From Clostridiales bacterium (GTDB lineage: Bacteria > Bacillota > Clostridia > Oscillospirales > Acutalibacteraceae), in contig DXXG01000005.1 in the NCBI GenBank assembly GCA_019416455.1, forward strand, positions 37,649 to 101,648: 64,000 nucleotides of DNA. The letters run 5' to 3'. The notes below the pieces were generated by a model. It worked only from the letters and a program-made list of their open reading frames with translations. It ran no database searches and was not told where the DNA came from. This document shows positions 16,830-25,284 of the stretch, piece by piece. Position 1 is the first letter of the stretch, and the number at the start of each line of letters is the position of its first letter. The position numbers and the translations under genes are program-made.

Positions 16830-19800
16830 TCAGGCGAAATACCAGGTGTCGAACAATTCCAGAGCGTCGGCGTATTCCCGGGTGGTGGGCGAACCGGAGA
16901 TCACCGGGAAATATATTACAAACAGGAATAGGCAGAACAAAGTAAAAACCACCAAGAACAGCGTTGACACGGAACACTCCATCCCTCCCGGGAAAGCGAT
17001 CCGCCGGGTGAAGGGTCCACTTTGGGAGATCAGGTGAAACAACCCGCACAGGGCGATCACCAAGAAAGGCACCGCTGTAAAGTAATGGTAGATAAAGGTG
17101 AGCCTTGGCACCAACACCCAGGGCAGATACACGGAACCGAATCCCACCAGCACCACGCCGGCCCACTGGCGGCGTTCCTTCCACCAAAGCCACACCGATC
17201 CAACTAGGGCAGCCAATCCCGCCGCCCACAAAAGCGGATTTCCAAAGGCGGAAATCGTACTGTATCCCTCCAGGGTATCCCCGGCGAAATACCAGATGGG
17301 ACGGATATCCAAGGGCCATTCGTACCAAGGGGAAGCAAAGGAATGGGTTGCTTCCAGATGAGCGTGGTAATTGAACATGGTCGTCTGGTAATTCCAAAAA
17401 GCCCCCCACACCTTTCCGATATTGTGAGGCAGCGTGGTAATAGGCAGGAATGCCCCGAAGTAAATGCCGAAGGGCAGAAGGATAAAGAACAGACAGCACC
17501 ACAGGCACAGTTCTCCAAACTTTTTGAGAACAGGAGTAATCTCCTGCCCGGAAAGCCGAGCCTCCCGGAAGGTAAAGTACAGCTTCCCGAAGAACAACAC
17601 CGCCAACCCCACAGCACCGTAAGCGGCAGTCCACTTGGAGGCCACTCCAAGCCCGGTGAAGATCCCGCAAAGGAGCAAGGGCGGCAGCAAACGTTTCCAG
17701 CTGTCCTGGAGCAAGTCGCGCTTTAAGAACACCACCATGGCATCGTACATCAGCAGCAGGAAAAACACAGCGTAAGTGTCGATGGTAGCGATGCGCGTCT
17801 GGGTAAAATGCATGAAGTCAAAGGCAAACAGCACCGTTCCTACCGCTGACAGCCTGGTCCTGCCGAAAAGCAGTTTCAGCAGGTGGTAGAGCACCGGCAG
17901 CATCAGCACCCCGAACAGAGCCCCCATGAACCGCCAGCCAAAGGGGTTCATGCCAAATATCCGGATACCCAAAGAGATGATCAGCTTTCCCAAAGTGGGG
18001 TGGGTATTCTCGTAGGGCTCCAGGCCCAGAATGTGCTCATAGGCAGTGCGGGCGTGGTAGATCTCGTCAAAGTAGGTGGAGTTCTCGTAGGTGGTCCGCA
18101 GGGGCACCACATCCTGCTCGTCGATCAGCTGTTCCACCCCTGGTCCCGCCCCGGTAACTGTGGCCTGGACTGACGCCCCGGCATACTTCAGGGATGCCTC
18201 ATTGAGGGTAGCCTTGCCGTCTAAAGCCGTCAGCCGCACGAAACGCCCCGGCGTGGACAAGGCAAACTGCTTCCAGGCGAACACACTGCCATCGGTGAGA
18301 GTGCCGCAGTCTGTCCAGCTCACACCGTCCTCACTGGTCTCCACCTGGATGTTCACTCCTACCCTGGCAGCGTAGTGGGCATCGTCAGGGGCGATGCCCG
18401 GCAGATAAAGAAGGGTGTCGCACTCCCCGTCGGCGGCCAGTACCACCTGGTCTCCTTGGGCCGGGGTCCAGGGCGTGACCGCCGTCTGGGTATCTCCCAA
18501 ATGGTAGAAGGCAAAGCAGGCGTACACCAAAGTGATGGCTGCCATCAGTCCCCAATCCCTCTTCAGGAAAACGGTTTTGACAGGCTCCCGGTCCACCGGG
18601 GGACCGGGATGGGAAGCTGCTCCCAAACGGGTCTCCCCTTTCAGATACACCCGATACCCCACCCATCCCAGATAGACGATCGCAGCCATCTGAGCGGCGG
18701 AAAGGACCTTGACGACCCAGGTGTTGGGGTCGTAATTCGAAACGAACTCCTGGAAGATATACAGTACATAAGCCACGTTGGCGTAGCTGACCGTGGCAAG
18801 GAGCGCGAAAGCCCGCAGCATACCCGTGTCACGGGTGAACACGAAGGACAGCAGAATGAAAAGCAGCACAGGGAACAAGTAGCGTTCGTGCATCTTTACG
18901 GAAAAAGCGTACATGGCCGACATAAGCAACGCAGGGCAGTAGAAGGCCACGCTCCGATCCTTTGCCCGGAACACCAGCACTCCGCACAGCGCCGTGGCGA
19001 TGATGGGTCCCACGAAGTCCCACAAATTTCCAGCCAGCCCGGAGGGAAGCGTCCTCCAGTTCCAGCCGATCAGGCTCCAGAAATTGTAGGCGTTCACGGA
19101 GTAGTAGTTATAATAGTCCAAAGTGGCCTGATACCGCTGCAAAAGCCACAGGAAATTGAACCCCTGGGTAAAGGGCAGAGCCACCAGCAGGATGGTCCCC
19201 ACTGTGACCACCGCTCCCAGGATCAGTTTCAGCCAATGTCCCCGCTTCAAGCTGACGAACAGATACAAGGGGACAAACACCAGCATCTGAGGCTTGCAGG
19301 CGACAGAGAATCCCAACAGCGCCGCCGCGGGAACGTACTTCTCCCGGTAAAACAGGATCACCGAGCCCAGCAGGATAGCGGTGCAGAAAGAGTCGGCCTG
19401 CCCCCATTGGGTGGAGTTCAAAAATACCGCCGGGCAGAACAGATAAGCTCCCGCCAGGAACAACGCCCACTGCTCTCCCATCTTCCGCCGGGCCAGGAAC
19501 AGCACCACTCCGGCGCAGAACAGATCCGAGAAAATGGAAGGCAGCTTGATCATCAAAGTATAGGCCTGGCTCTCCATGGCAATACCCAAACCCTGCCGGA
19601 GCTTGTCCAGTAAGACCAACACATACAGGTAGCCGGGAGGGTAATCTAGGAAAATATCCTGATGATAGATCTCCTGAAACCCCACTGTGTTGGTCAGGTA
19701 TGCCCATGATTTAAAGGCGTTTGTGTCCGTGGTATAGCCTTCGGTGTAGAACCCCAAAAACAACCGAAACGTAAGCGCCCCCAAAAACAGCAGGGACGCC

Positions 19801-19901
19801 CACCACGCAAACCTTTCCAAAGACTTTTGGGAAAACAGCTTCCCTGCCTGGTAAAACACCACGCCGCCGAACACCAGGGCGACAAGTGCTTGAACGCCCA
19901 C
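16830..19901 (-). CDS. Double GT-C glycosyltransferase: N-terminal GT87-like half and C-terminal PMT (GT39)-like half
   Basis: A 1023-residue polytopic membrane protein. Residues 1-440 are a first GT-C-type module with repeated hydrophobic helices and a loop containing DTNAFKSWA and DYPPGYLY. Near residue 457 a lone helix precedes an extracytoplasmic beta domain (about 480-600) with the discoidin-like stretch VETSEDGVSWTDCG. Residues 605-1023 are a PMT-type glycosyltransferase: FDEIYHARTAYEH (catalytic Asp-Glu near residue 610), ENTHPTLGKL, and many helices. Members use lipid-linked sugars to glycosylate proteins or polymers outside the membrane. The start is GTG at 19901, with AAGGAG 7 nt upstream. 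The two-module plan occurs in Clostridia; which sugar or acceptor is used is unknown. It is monocistronic. Confidence 0.85.
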   Translation of the reverse strand: MGVQALVALVFGGVVFYQAGKLFSQKSLERFAWWASLLFLGALTFRLFLGFYTEGYTTDTNAFKSWAYLTNTVGFQEIYHQDIFLDYPPGYLYVLVLLDKLRQGLGIAMESQAYTLMIKLPSIFSDLFCAGVVLFLARRKMGEQWALFLAGAYLFCPAVFLNSTQWGQADSFCTAILLGSVILFYREKYVPAAALLGFSVACKPQMLVFVPLYLFVSLKRGHWLKLILGAVVTVGTILLVALPFTQGFNFLWLLQRYQATLDYYNYYSVNAYNFWSLIGWNWRTLPSGLAGNLWDFVGPIIATALCGVLVFRAKDRSVAFYCPALLMSAMYAFSVKMHERYLFPVLLFILLSFVFTRDTGMLRAFALLATVSYANVAYVLYIFQEFVSNYDPNTWVVKVLSAAQMAAIVYLGWVGYRVYLKGETRLGAASHPGPPVDREPVKTVFLKRDWGLMAAITLVYACFAFYHLGDTQTAVTPWTPAQGDQVVLAADGECDTLLYLPGIAPDDAHYAARVGVNIQVETSEDGVSWTDCGTLTDGSVFAWKQFALSTPGRFVRLTALDGKATLNEASLKYAGASVQATVTGAGPGVEQLIDEQDVVPLRTTYENSTYFDEIYHARTAYEHILGLEPYENTHPTLGKLIISLGIRIFGMNPFGWRFMGALFGVLMLPVLYHLLKLLFGRTRLSAVGTVLFAFDFMHFTQTRIATIDTYAVFFLLLMYDAMVVFLKRDLLQDSWKRLLPPLLLCGIFTGLGVASKWTAAYGAVGLAVLFFGKLYFTFREARLSGQEITPVLKKFGELCLWCCLFFILLPFGIYFGAFLPITTLPHNIGKVWGAFWNYQTTMFNYHAHLEATHSFASPWYEWPLDIRPIWYFAGDTLEGYSTISAFGNPLLWAAGLAALVGSVWLWWKERRQWAGVVLVGFGSVYLPWVLVPRLTFIYHYFTAVPFLVIALCGLFHLISQSGPFTRRIAFPGGMECSVSTLFLVVFTLFCLFLFVIYFPVISGSPTTREYADALELFDTWYFA

Positions 19902-20070
19902 CGAACCACTCCTTCCATCTATGGCAAACTCCCTCAGATAATAGGAGTTTTCCGCAAAATAATGATTGACGAGGCAAAAATTTCATTGTAAGCTACGATT
20001 ATATAAAGTATACCGTTTCTCCCTGTAAAAAGCAAATTTTTCCAGGGTATATCCAGAAAGGAAGAGTTGT

Positions 20071-23061
20071 ATGAATCTGAAACCTCACCATTTTCACGAG
20101 GACCCGGAGATCCTCCACGTGGGGACCTGTCCCGACCGCAGTTATTATACCCCCTGCGCCCAGGAAAAAGAAGCCGAAAACGGCTGTTCCTCCCGAGTGA
20201 TCTCCTTAAATGGCATTTGGGCCTTCCAGTACTACGATTCCTACAAGGAAGCTATTGACCCGGAGGACGGTCTCTCCTTTGACGAGGAGGATATGGACCA
20301 GATCCCCGTGCCCTCCTGCTGGCAGAATCACGGCTATGGCCGCCACATGTACACCAACATCCGTTACCCCTTCCCCTGCGATCCTCCCTACGTTCCCGAG
20401 GAGAATCCCTGCGGCCTGTATCTGCGTCACATACAGGTGGAGGATCCCTCCGCTTTCCGGTGGTATCTCAACTTTGAAGGGGTAGATTCCTGCTTCTACC
20501 TGTGGGTCAACGGCGAGTTTGCCGGGTACAGCCAGGTATCCCATTCCACCTCGGAATTTGACATTTCCAGCTTCCTCACTGCCGGTGACAACACTCTGGC
20601 GGTGCTGGTGCTCCAGTGGTGCGACGGCAGCTACCTGGAGGACCAGGATAAACTGCGCATGAGCGGCATCTTCCGGGATGTGTACCTGCTGGCAAGACCG
20701 GAAAACCACCTGCGGGACTTCTTTGTGAAGCAGTCCTTCGCACCGGACTTTTCCTCCGCCAAGGTGACGGTGGACCTGGAGCTTTCCGGAGAGTGCCAAG
20801 TGGACGCTGTGCTCACCTCTCCCAACGGGGAACAGGTGGGAAGCGCCTCCTCTACCGGCGAACCCTTGGTGTTCGAGATCTCCGCTCCGGAACTGTGGAA
20901 CGCGGAACATCCCGCCCAGTACACCCTAACCCTGTCCACCGGGGAGGAAATCATCTCCCAGAAGGTGGGTCTGCGGAAGATCGAAGTGGTGGACGGCGTG
21001 GTGCTCCTCAACGGAGTCAACATCAAGTTCCGGGGCGTGAACCGCCACGACAGCGATCCCGTCACCGGCTACACCATCAGCCGCCAGCAGGCTCTTACCG
21101 ACCTGGCCCTGATGAAGCGCCACAACATCAACGCCATCCGCACCAGCCACTACCCCAACGCTCCCTGGTTCTTGCAGCTGTGCTCGGAGTACGGCTTCTA
21201 TGTTATCGCCGAGGCGGACATCGAGAGCCACGGCATGGCCACCAAACTGGGCGGATACGACCAGGAGCTTTACCCTGACGCCGCTGACGATCCCCAGTTC
21301 CAGAAGGCCATTCTGGACCGGGTACAGCGCAGCGTGATCCGGGACAAGAACAACGCTGCCGCGGTTATCTGGTCTCTGGGCAACGAAAGCGGCTGGGGCG
21401 AGAACTTCGAGATCGCCGGCCGCTGGGTGAAGGAATACGATCCTTCCAGGCTCCTTCACTATGAGAACTTCCTCACCTATCACAGTGACCGGACTCCCGA
21501 CTTCTCCATGCTGGATCTGTACAGCCGGATGTACGTCCCTCTCTCGGACGTTGACAGCTATTTTAACGACGGTCCTCTGGACGAGAACCTGCACGGCCGG
21601 CGGATGCCCTTCATCCAGTGCGAGTACATCCACGCCATGGGCAACGGACCCGGCGACGCGGAGGACTATCAGCAGCTCATCATGAAATATCCCGGCTTCT
21701 GCGGCGGCTTCGTGTGGGAGTGGTGCGACCATTCCGTTTACGGCGGGACCACCCCGGACAACCGGTCCATCTACCGCTACGGCGGCGACTTCGGGGAATT
21801 CCCCCACGACGGCAACTTCTGCATGGACGGCCTGGTGTACCCGGACCGCACGCCCCACACCGGCCTGTTGGAGTACAAGAACGTGATTCGTCCCCTGCGG
21901 GTCCAGCGGGTGGAAGGCAATACCTTCCGCCTCTATAACTATCTGGACTTCACCAACGCTGAGGACTTCCTCACCCTTTCCTATGAGGTGTTCCAGGATG
22001 GGGAGACCCTGTTCGGCGGCAATCTGGAAGTGCCCTGTCTGCCGCCCCACGGCGAGGCGGAGATCACCCTGCCCCAGCTTCCGGAGAATGGCATCGCCAC
22101 GGTAACCTTCTTCTACGCCGTCAAAGAGGACGGCCCCTTCTATCAGGCGGGCCATGCTCTGGGCTTTGACGAGATCCTTCTCTCAGAGGAACCCTTCTTC
22201 CTGGACGCTCCCGACGAAAACGGCACTGTGGAAGTGGAAGCCGGTCCCGAAGAAGTGGTCTTTACCAGGGAGAATTTCCGGTACGTATTCGACAACACCA
22301 CCGGCCTGTTCTCCTCCATGGTGTATAACCACCGGAACCTGCTGACCCGTCCCATGGAGTGGAACACCTTCCGGGCTCCCACGGACAACGATCAGTACAT
22401 CAAGAAAGACTGGCTGGCCGCTGGCTACGACCGTCCCACCGTGCGGGTCTACTCCGTGGAGCAGGAGGGCAACACCATTTCCTGCCGCCTGGGGATCGCC
22501 GCCATCGCCATCGCCAAATTCCTGGACGTGGAAGCAGTCTGGTCCGTGGATGCCCGGGGTCGGGTGGACGTGAAACTCCACTGCCAGCGGGATACCCGGT
22601 TCCCCTTCCTTCCCCGGTTTGGCCTGCGCCTGTTCCTGCCCGAGGGATTCGGCGGCGTGGAATACTTCGCCTACGGTCCCTATGAGAGCTACCTGGACAA
22701 ACACCAGGCCTCCCGTTTGGGGGTCTATGCCCAGCGGGTGGACTCCATGCATGAGGACTACATCATGCCCCAGGAGAACTCCTCTCACATGGGCTGCCGG
22801 TACGTCACCCTCACCGATGGAGCCTATGCCCTCACTGCGGCGGCGGAGCAGCCCTTCTCCTTCAATGTGTCTCCCTACACTCAGGAGGAGCTCACCGCCA
22901 GGGGTCACGACTACGAGCTTTCTCCCTGCGGCGAGACCGTCCTGTGCATCGACTACAAGATGAGCGGCGTGGGATCCAACTCCTGCGGTCCCGAGCTGCT
23001 GCCCCAGTATCGCTTGGAGGAAGGCCAGTTCGACCTCTCCTTCTCCCTGATGATGGAATAA
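20071..23061 (+). CDS. lacZ: GH2 beta-galactosidase
   Basis: A 996-residue glycoside hydrolase family 2 protein of LacZ size. The domains are, in order, a jelly-roll sugar-binding domain, an Ig-like domain, a TIM barrel and a C-terminal beta-gal small-chain-like domain. GNESGWG carries the acid/base at Glu439 and FIQCEYIHAMGNG the nucleophile at Glu518. RGVNRHDS and RTSHYPN are further GH2 landmarks. There is no signal peptide, so it hydrolyses imported lactose or galactosides in the cytoplasm. The ATG has GAAAGGAAG 6 nt upstream. The protease-like gene follows after 14 nt. No transporter is adjacent. Confidence 0.95.
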   Translation: MNLKPHHFHEDPEILHVGTCPDRSYYTPCAQEKEAENGCSSRVISLNGIWAFQYYDSYKEAIDPEDGLSFDEEDMDQIPVPSCWQNHGYGRHMYTNIRYPFPCDPPYVPEENPCGLYLRHIQVEDPSAFRWYLNFEGVDSCFYLWVNGEFAGYSQVSHSTSEFDISSFLTAGDNTLAVLVLQWCDGSYLEDQDKLRMSGIFRDVYLLARPENHLRDFFVKQSFAPDFSSAKVTVDLELSGECQVDAVLTSPNGEQVGSASSTGEPLVFEISAPELWNAEHPAQYTLTLSTGEEIISQKVGLRKIEVVDGVVLLNGVNIKFRGVNRHDSDPVTGYTISRQQALTDLALMKRHNINAIRTSHYPNAPWFLQLCSEYGFYVIAEADIESHGMATKLGGYDQELYPDAADDPQFQKAILDRVQRSVIRDKNNAAAVIWSLGNESGWGENFEIAGRWVKEYDPSRLLHYENFLTYHSDRTPDFSMLDLYSRMYVPLSDVDSYFNDGPLDENLHGRRMPFIQCEYIHAMGNGPGDAEDYQQLIMKYPGFCGGFVWEWCDHSVYGGTTPDNRSIYRYGGDFGEFPHDGNFCMDGLVYPDRTPHTGLLEYKNVIRPLRVQRVEGNTFRLYNYLDFTNAEDFLTLSYEVFQDGETLFGGNLEVPCLPPHGEAEITLPQLPENGIATVTFFYAVKEDGPFYQAGHALGFDEILLSEEPFFLDAPDENGTVEVEAGPEEVVFTRENFRYVFDNTTGLFSSMVYNHRNLLTRPMEWNTFRAPTDNDQYIKKDWLAAGYDRPTVRVYSVEQEGNTISCRLGIAAIAIAKFLDVEAVWSVDARGRVDVKLHCQRDTRFPFLPRFGLRLFLPEGFGGVEYFAYGPYESYLDKHQASRLGVYAQRVDSMHEDYIMPQENSSHMGCRYVTLTDGAYALTAAAEQPFSFNVSPYTQEELTARGHDYELSPCGETVLCIDYKMSGVGSNSCGPELLPQYRLEEGQFDLSFSLMME

Positions 23062-23075
23062 GGGGGCGGAACGCT

Positions 23076-23885
23076 ATGGAGATCTCCCCCGCAGTGGTGT
23101 GGATGTTTCTCCTGGCTCTGGTGTGCACGCTGATCCTCCCTGTGGTGGTGCTCATCGTTTTGGGTGTCACCAAAAAGATCTCCCTGCTGCCTTTGGGCCT
23201 GGGATTCGCGTCCTTTTTCCTCTCCCAGATCGTCCTGCGCATCCCCTTGCTCCAATGGTGCGCCGGACAGGAGTGGTACCAAGCCTTTGCTGCCTCGTCC
23301 CCGGTGTTGCTGGGGCTGGTCTTGGCCTTTACCGCCGGGTTGTTTGAAGAATCTGCCCGGCTGGGAGGTGTCTGTCTCCTTGGGCCCCGGAAACCCGCCT
23401 ATCCCGGTGGGCCACCCCGGCCAGGTCACCGCACCTGGAAAGGCGCCCTTTCCTTCGGGCTGGGACACGCCTTCTGCGAGACCATGGTCCTGGTGGGCCT
23501 ATCCCACGTGAACAACCTGATTTTCTGCCTGCTGCTGGGTTTTGGTGAGGACGCCCTTTCTGCCCTGCTGCCCCAAGACCAGCTGGATCTGGTGGTGACT
23601 CAGTTCGCCGCTGTGACCCCTTCCCTGATCCTTGCGGGGATTCTGGAACGGGTGTCAGCCATCCTGTTCCACCTGTTCGCCACTGGACTGGTGTTTCTGG
23701 CCGTGGCAAAAAAACAATGGTTACTTTACCCGGCGGCCATCCTGTGCCACACACTGTTCAACTGTGTCGCTCTGCTGCCTTTGGACGTGTGGCCCATGGA
23801 GGGGCTGTTGTTCCTCCTGGCTCTGGGCTGCGGCTTCCTTTTCTGGAAAAGCCGGAAGTGGTTCCCCGCCCCACAAAACATTTGA
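23076..23885 (+). CDS. YhfC family intramembrane glutamic-type protease
   Basis: A 269-residue protein with about eight hydrophobic helices, matching the YhfC family (related to the PrsW/CPBP intramembrane proteases). The FEESARL motif near residue 92 provides the paired acidic residues. A loop with HRTWKGALSFGLGHAFCE gives the R-x6-G-x3-H pattern, and a later helix has LCHTLFN. The real substrate of YhfC proteins is unknown. It sits 14 nt after lacZ and shares its terminator, but a functional link to galactoside use is not evident. Confidence 0.85.
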   Translation: MEISPAVVWMFLLALVCTLILPVVVLIVLGVTKKISLLPLGLGFASFFLSQIVLRIPLLQWCAGQEWYQAFAASSPVLLGLVLAFTAGLFEESARLGGVCLLGPRKPAYPGGPPRPGHRTWKGALSFGLGHAFCETMVLVGLSHVNNLIFCLLLGFGEDALSALLPQDQLDLVVTQFAAVTPSLILAGILERVSAILFHLFATGLVFLAVAKKQWLLYPAAILCHTLFNCVALLPLDVWPMEGLLFLLALGCGFLFWKSRKWFPAPQNI

Positions 23886-23893
23886 CACAAACA

Positions 23894-23926
23894 AAAAGGT
23901 CCCTTCCAAGTTGGAAGGGACCTTTT
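23894..23926. terminator. Bidirectional terminator between yhfC-like gene and alr
   Basis: A 14-bp stem AAAAGGTCCCTTCC / GGAAGGGACCTTTT with loop AAGTT. There are T-runs on both strands, so it serves both convergent genes. Confidence 0.9.
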
Positions 23927-23938
23927 CTTGTAAGCGGG

Positions 23939-25132
23939 TCAGTCGCCCAGCAGGGCGTTATAGATGCTGTCCACTTTGCCGTTTTTCAGATACACACGGG
24001 GTACCCGTTTGGACAGGCCGCAGACCACCTCGTAGTTGATGCTGCCTTCCAAAGCGGCCAGCTCGTCAGCGGTGATCTCCTCTTCCCCATCCCGTCCGAT
24101 GAGGGTGACCAGGTCCCCCACCTGCACGTCAGGAAGATCGGTCACGTCCGCCATCAGCTGGTCCATGCAGATCCGCCCCAGGATGGGGCACCGTTTCCCA
24201 CCAATGAGCACCTGGGCGCCCTGAGCGGACAAGATACGGGGATAGCCGTCGGCATAGCCCACGGGAACCGTGGCCACTTTCATCTCCCGGTCCGCGGTGA
24301 ACACACGGCCATAGCTGATGGTGGCGCCCGGTTTCACAGTTTTCACGTGGGACACCACCGACCGCAGAGCCAGCACCGGAGAGAGCTCCGGACGGTTCCG
24401 CAAAGCGCCGGAAGGGTACAGCCCATAGATGACGATCCCCGCCCGGACCATATCCAGATGGGACAGAGGATAATCGAATACAGCGGCGGAGTTGGCGCAG
24501 TGGCGCACCTCAAAGGAGACATCCTCCCGCAACAGGGACTCGATCATCTCTTTGAAGCAGCCGAACTGCCGCATGGTGAAGGAGTCTCCCTCTTTTCCCT
24601 CGTCGGACACGGCGAAATGAGTGAAGATCCCTTCGGGGTACAGCCCCGGCAAAGTGCAGGCGGTTTTCACTTCCTGCACGGTGGCCTCGTCCCGGCTGAT
24701 ATCCTGGTAGTAAAAGCCCAGACGGCTCATGCCGGTGTCGATCTTCACGTGGATCTTCACCGTGACCCCGGCCTGCACCGCATAGTGGGACAGCTCCTTA
24801 GCATAGTCCAGACTGTACAGGCACTGGGAAATATTGTGTTTGGAAAGAGACGCGGCCGCCTCTGGCGGGGTATAACCCAGCACCAGAATGGGCTTATTCA
24901 AGCCCGCCAGCCGCAGCTGCAAGGCTTCCTCCAGGTTGGACACGGCAAACCAGTCCGCTCCCAAAGCCTCGAATTCCTGAGCCATGCGCACAGCCCCGTG
25001 GCCGTAGGCGTCCGCTTTGACCACACAGCACACCTTGGCCTGCGGATTAGCGGCCTGGCGCACTGCTTGAAAATCACGGGCCAAAGCGTCCAGGTCGATC
25101 TCCGCCCAGGTACGTCTTAAAATTTCTTTCAT
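23939..25132 (-). CDS. alr: Alanine racemase
   Basis: A 397-residue PLP enzyme that interconverts L- and D-alanine for peptidoglycan. Lys39 in VVKADAYGHG binds PLP, and VPVGYADGYPR carries the second catalytic tyrosine. CMDQLMADV and the C-terminal YEVVCGLSKRVPR are family signatures. The length and barrel-plus-beta architecture are normal. The start is ATG with GGAGG 9 nt upstream. It lies downstream of purL on the same strand but is separated by a 150-nt gap with an inverted repeat. Confidence 0.97.
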   Translation of the reverse strand: MKEILRRTWAEIDLDALARDFQAVRQAANPQAKVCCVVKADAYGHGAVRMAQEFEALGADWFAVSNLEEALQLRLAGLNKPILVLGYTPPEAAASLSKHNISQCLYSLDYAKELSHYAVQAGVTVKIHVKIDTGMSRLGFYYQDISRDEATVQEVKTACTLPGLYPEGIFTHFAVSDEGKEGDSFTMRQFGCFKEMIESLLREDVSFEVRHCANSAAVFDYPLSHLDMVRAGIVIYGLYPSGALRNRPELSPVLALRSVVSHVKTVKPGATISYGRVFTADREMKVATVPVGYADGYPRILSAQGAQVLIGGKRCPILGRICMDQLMADVTDLPDVQVGDLVTLIGRDGEEEITADELAALEGSINYEVVCGLSKRVPRVYLKNGKVDSIYNALLGD

Positions 25133-25179
25133 GCAAGCTCACCTCCTGGGCGATGTTTTTCTCCTGCTCTGGCAGGAAT

Positions 25180-25210
25180 GCGTCCCCGATGGACATTCCG
25201 TCGGGGACGC
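25180..25210. repeat. Perfect inverted repeat between purL and alr
   Basis: GCGTCCCCGA (25180-25189) and TCGGGGACGC (25201-25210) around an 11-nt loop. No T-run follows on either strand, so it is not a standard terminator; it could be a processing site or protein-binding site. Confidence 0.55.
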
Positions 25211-25284
25211 TGACATTCTGCTATCTGTCTGGGAAAAGCGTTGCGCTGTTTCCCTAGTTCTTTTGATACGCCGTTATACGGGGA

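Noticed and set aside
25180..25210. Rho-independent terminator of purL
   Set aside because: The inverted repeat is perfect, but no T-run follows on either strand.
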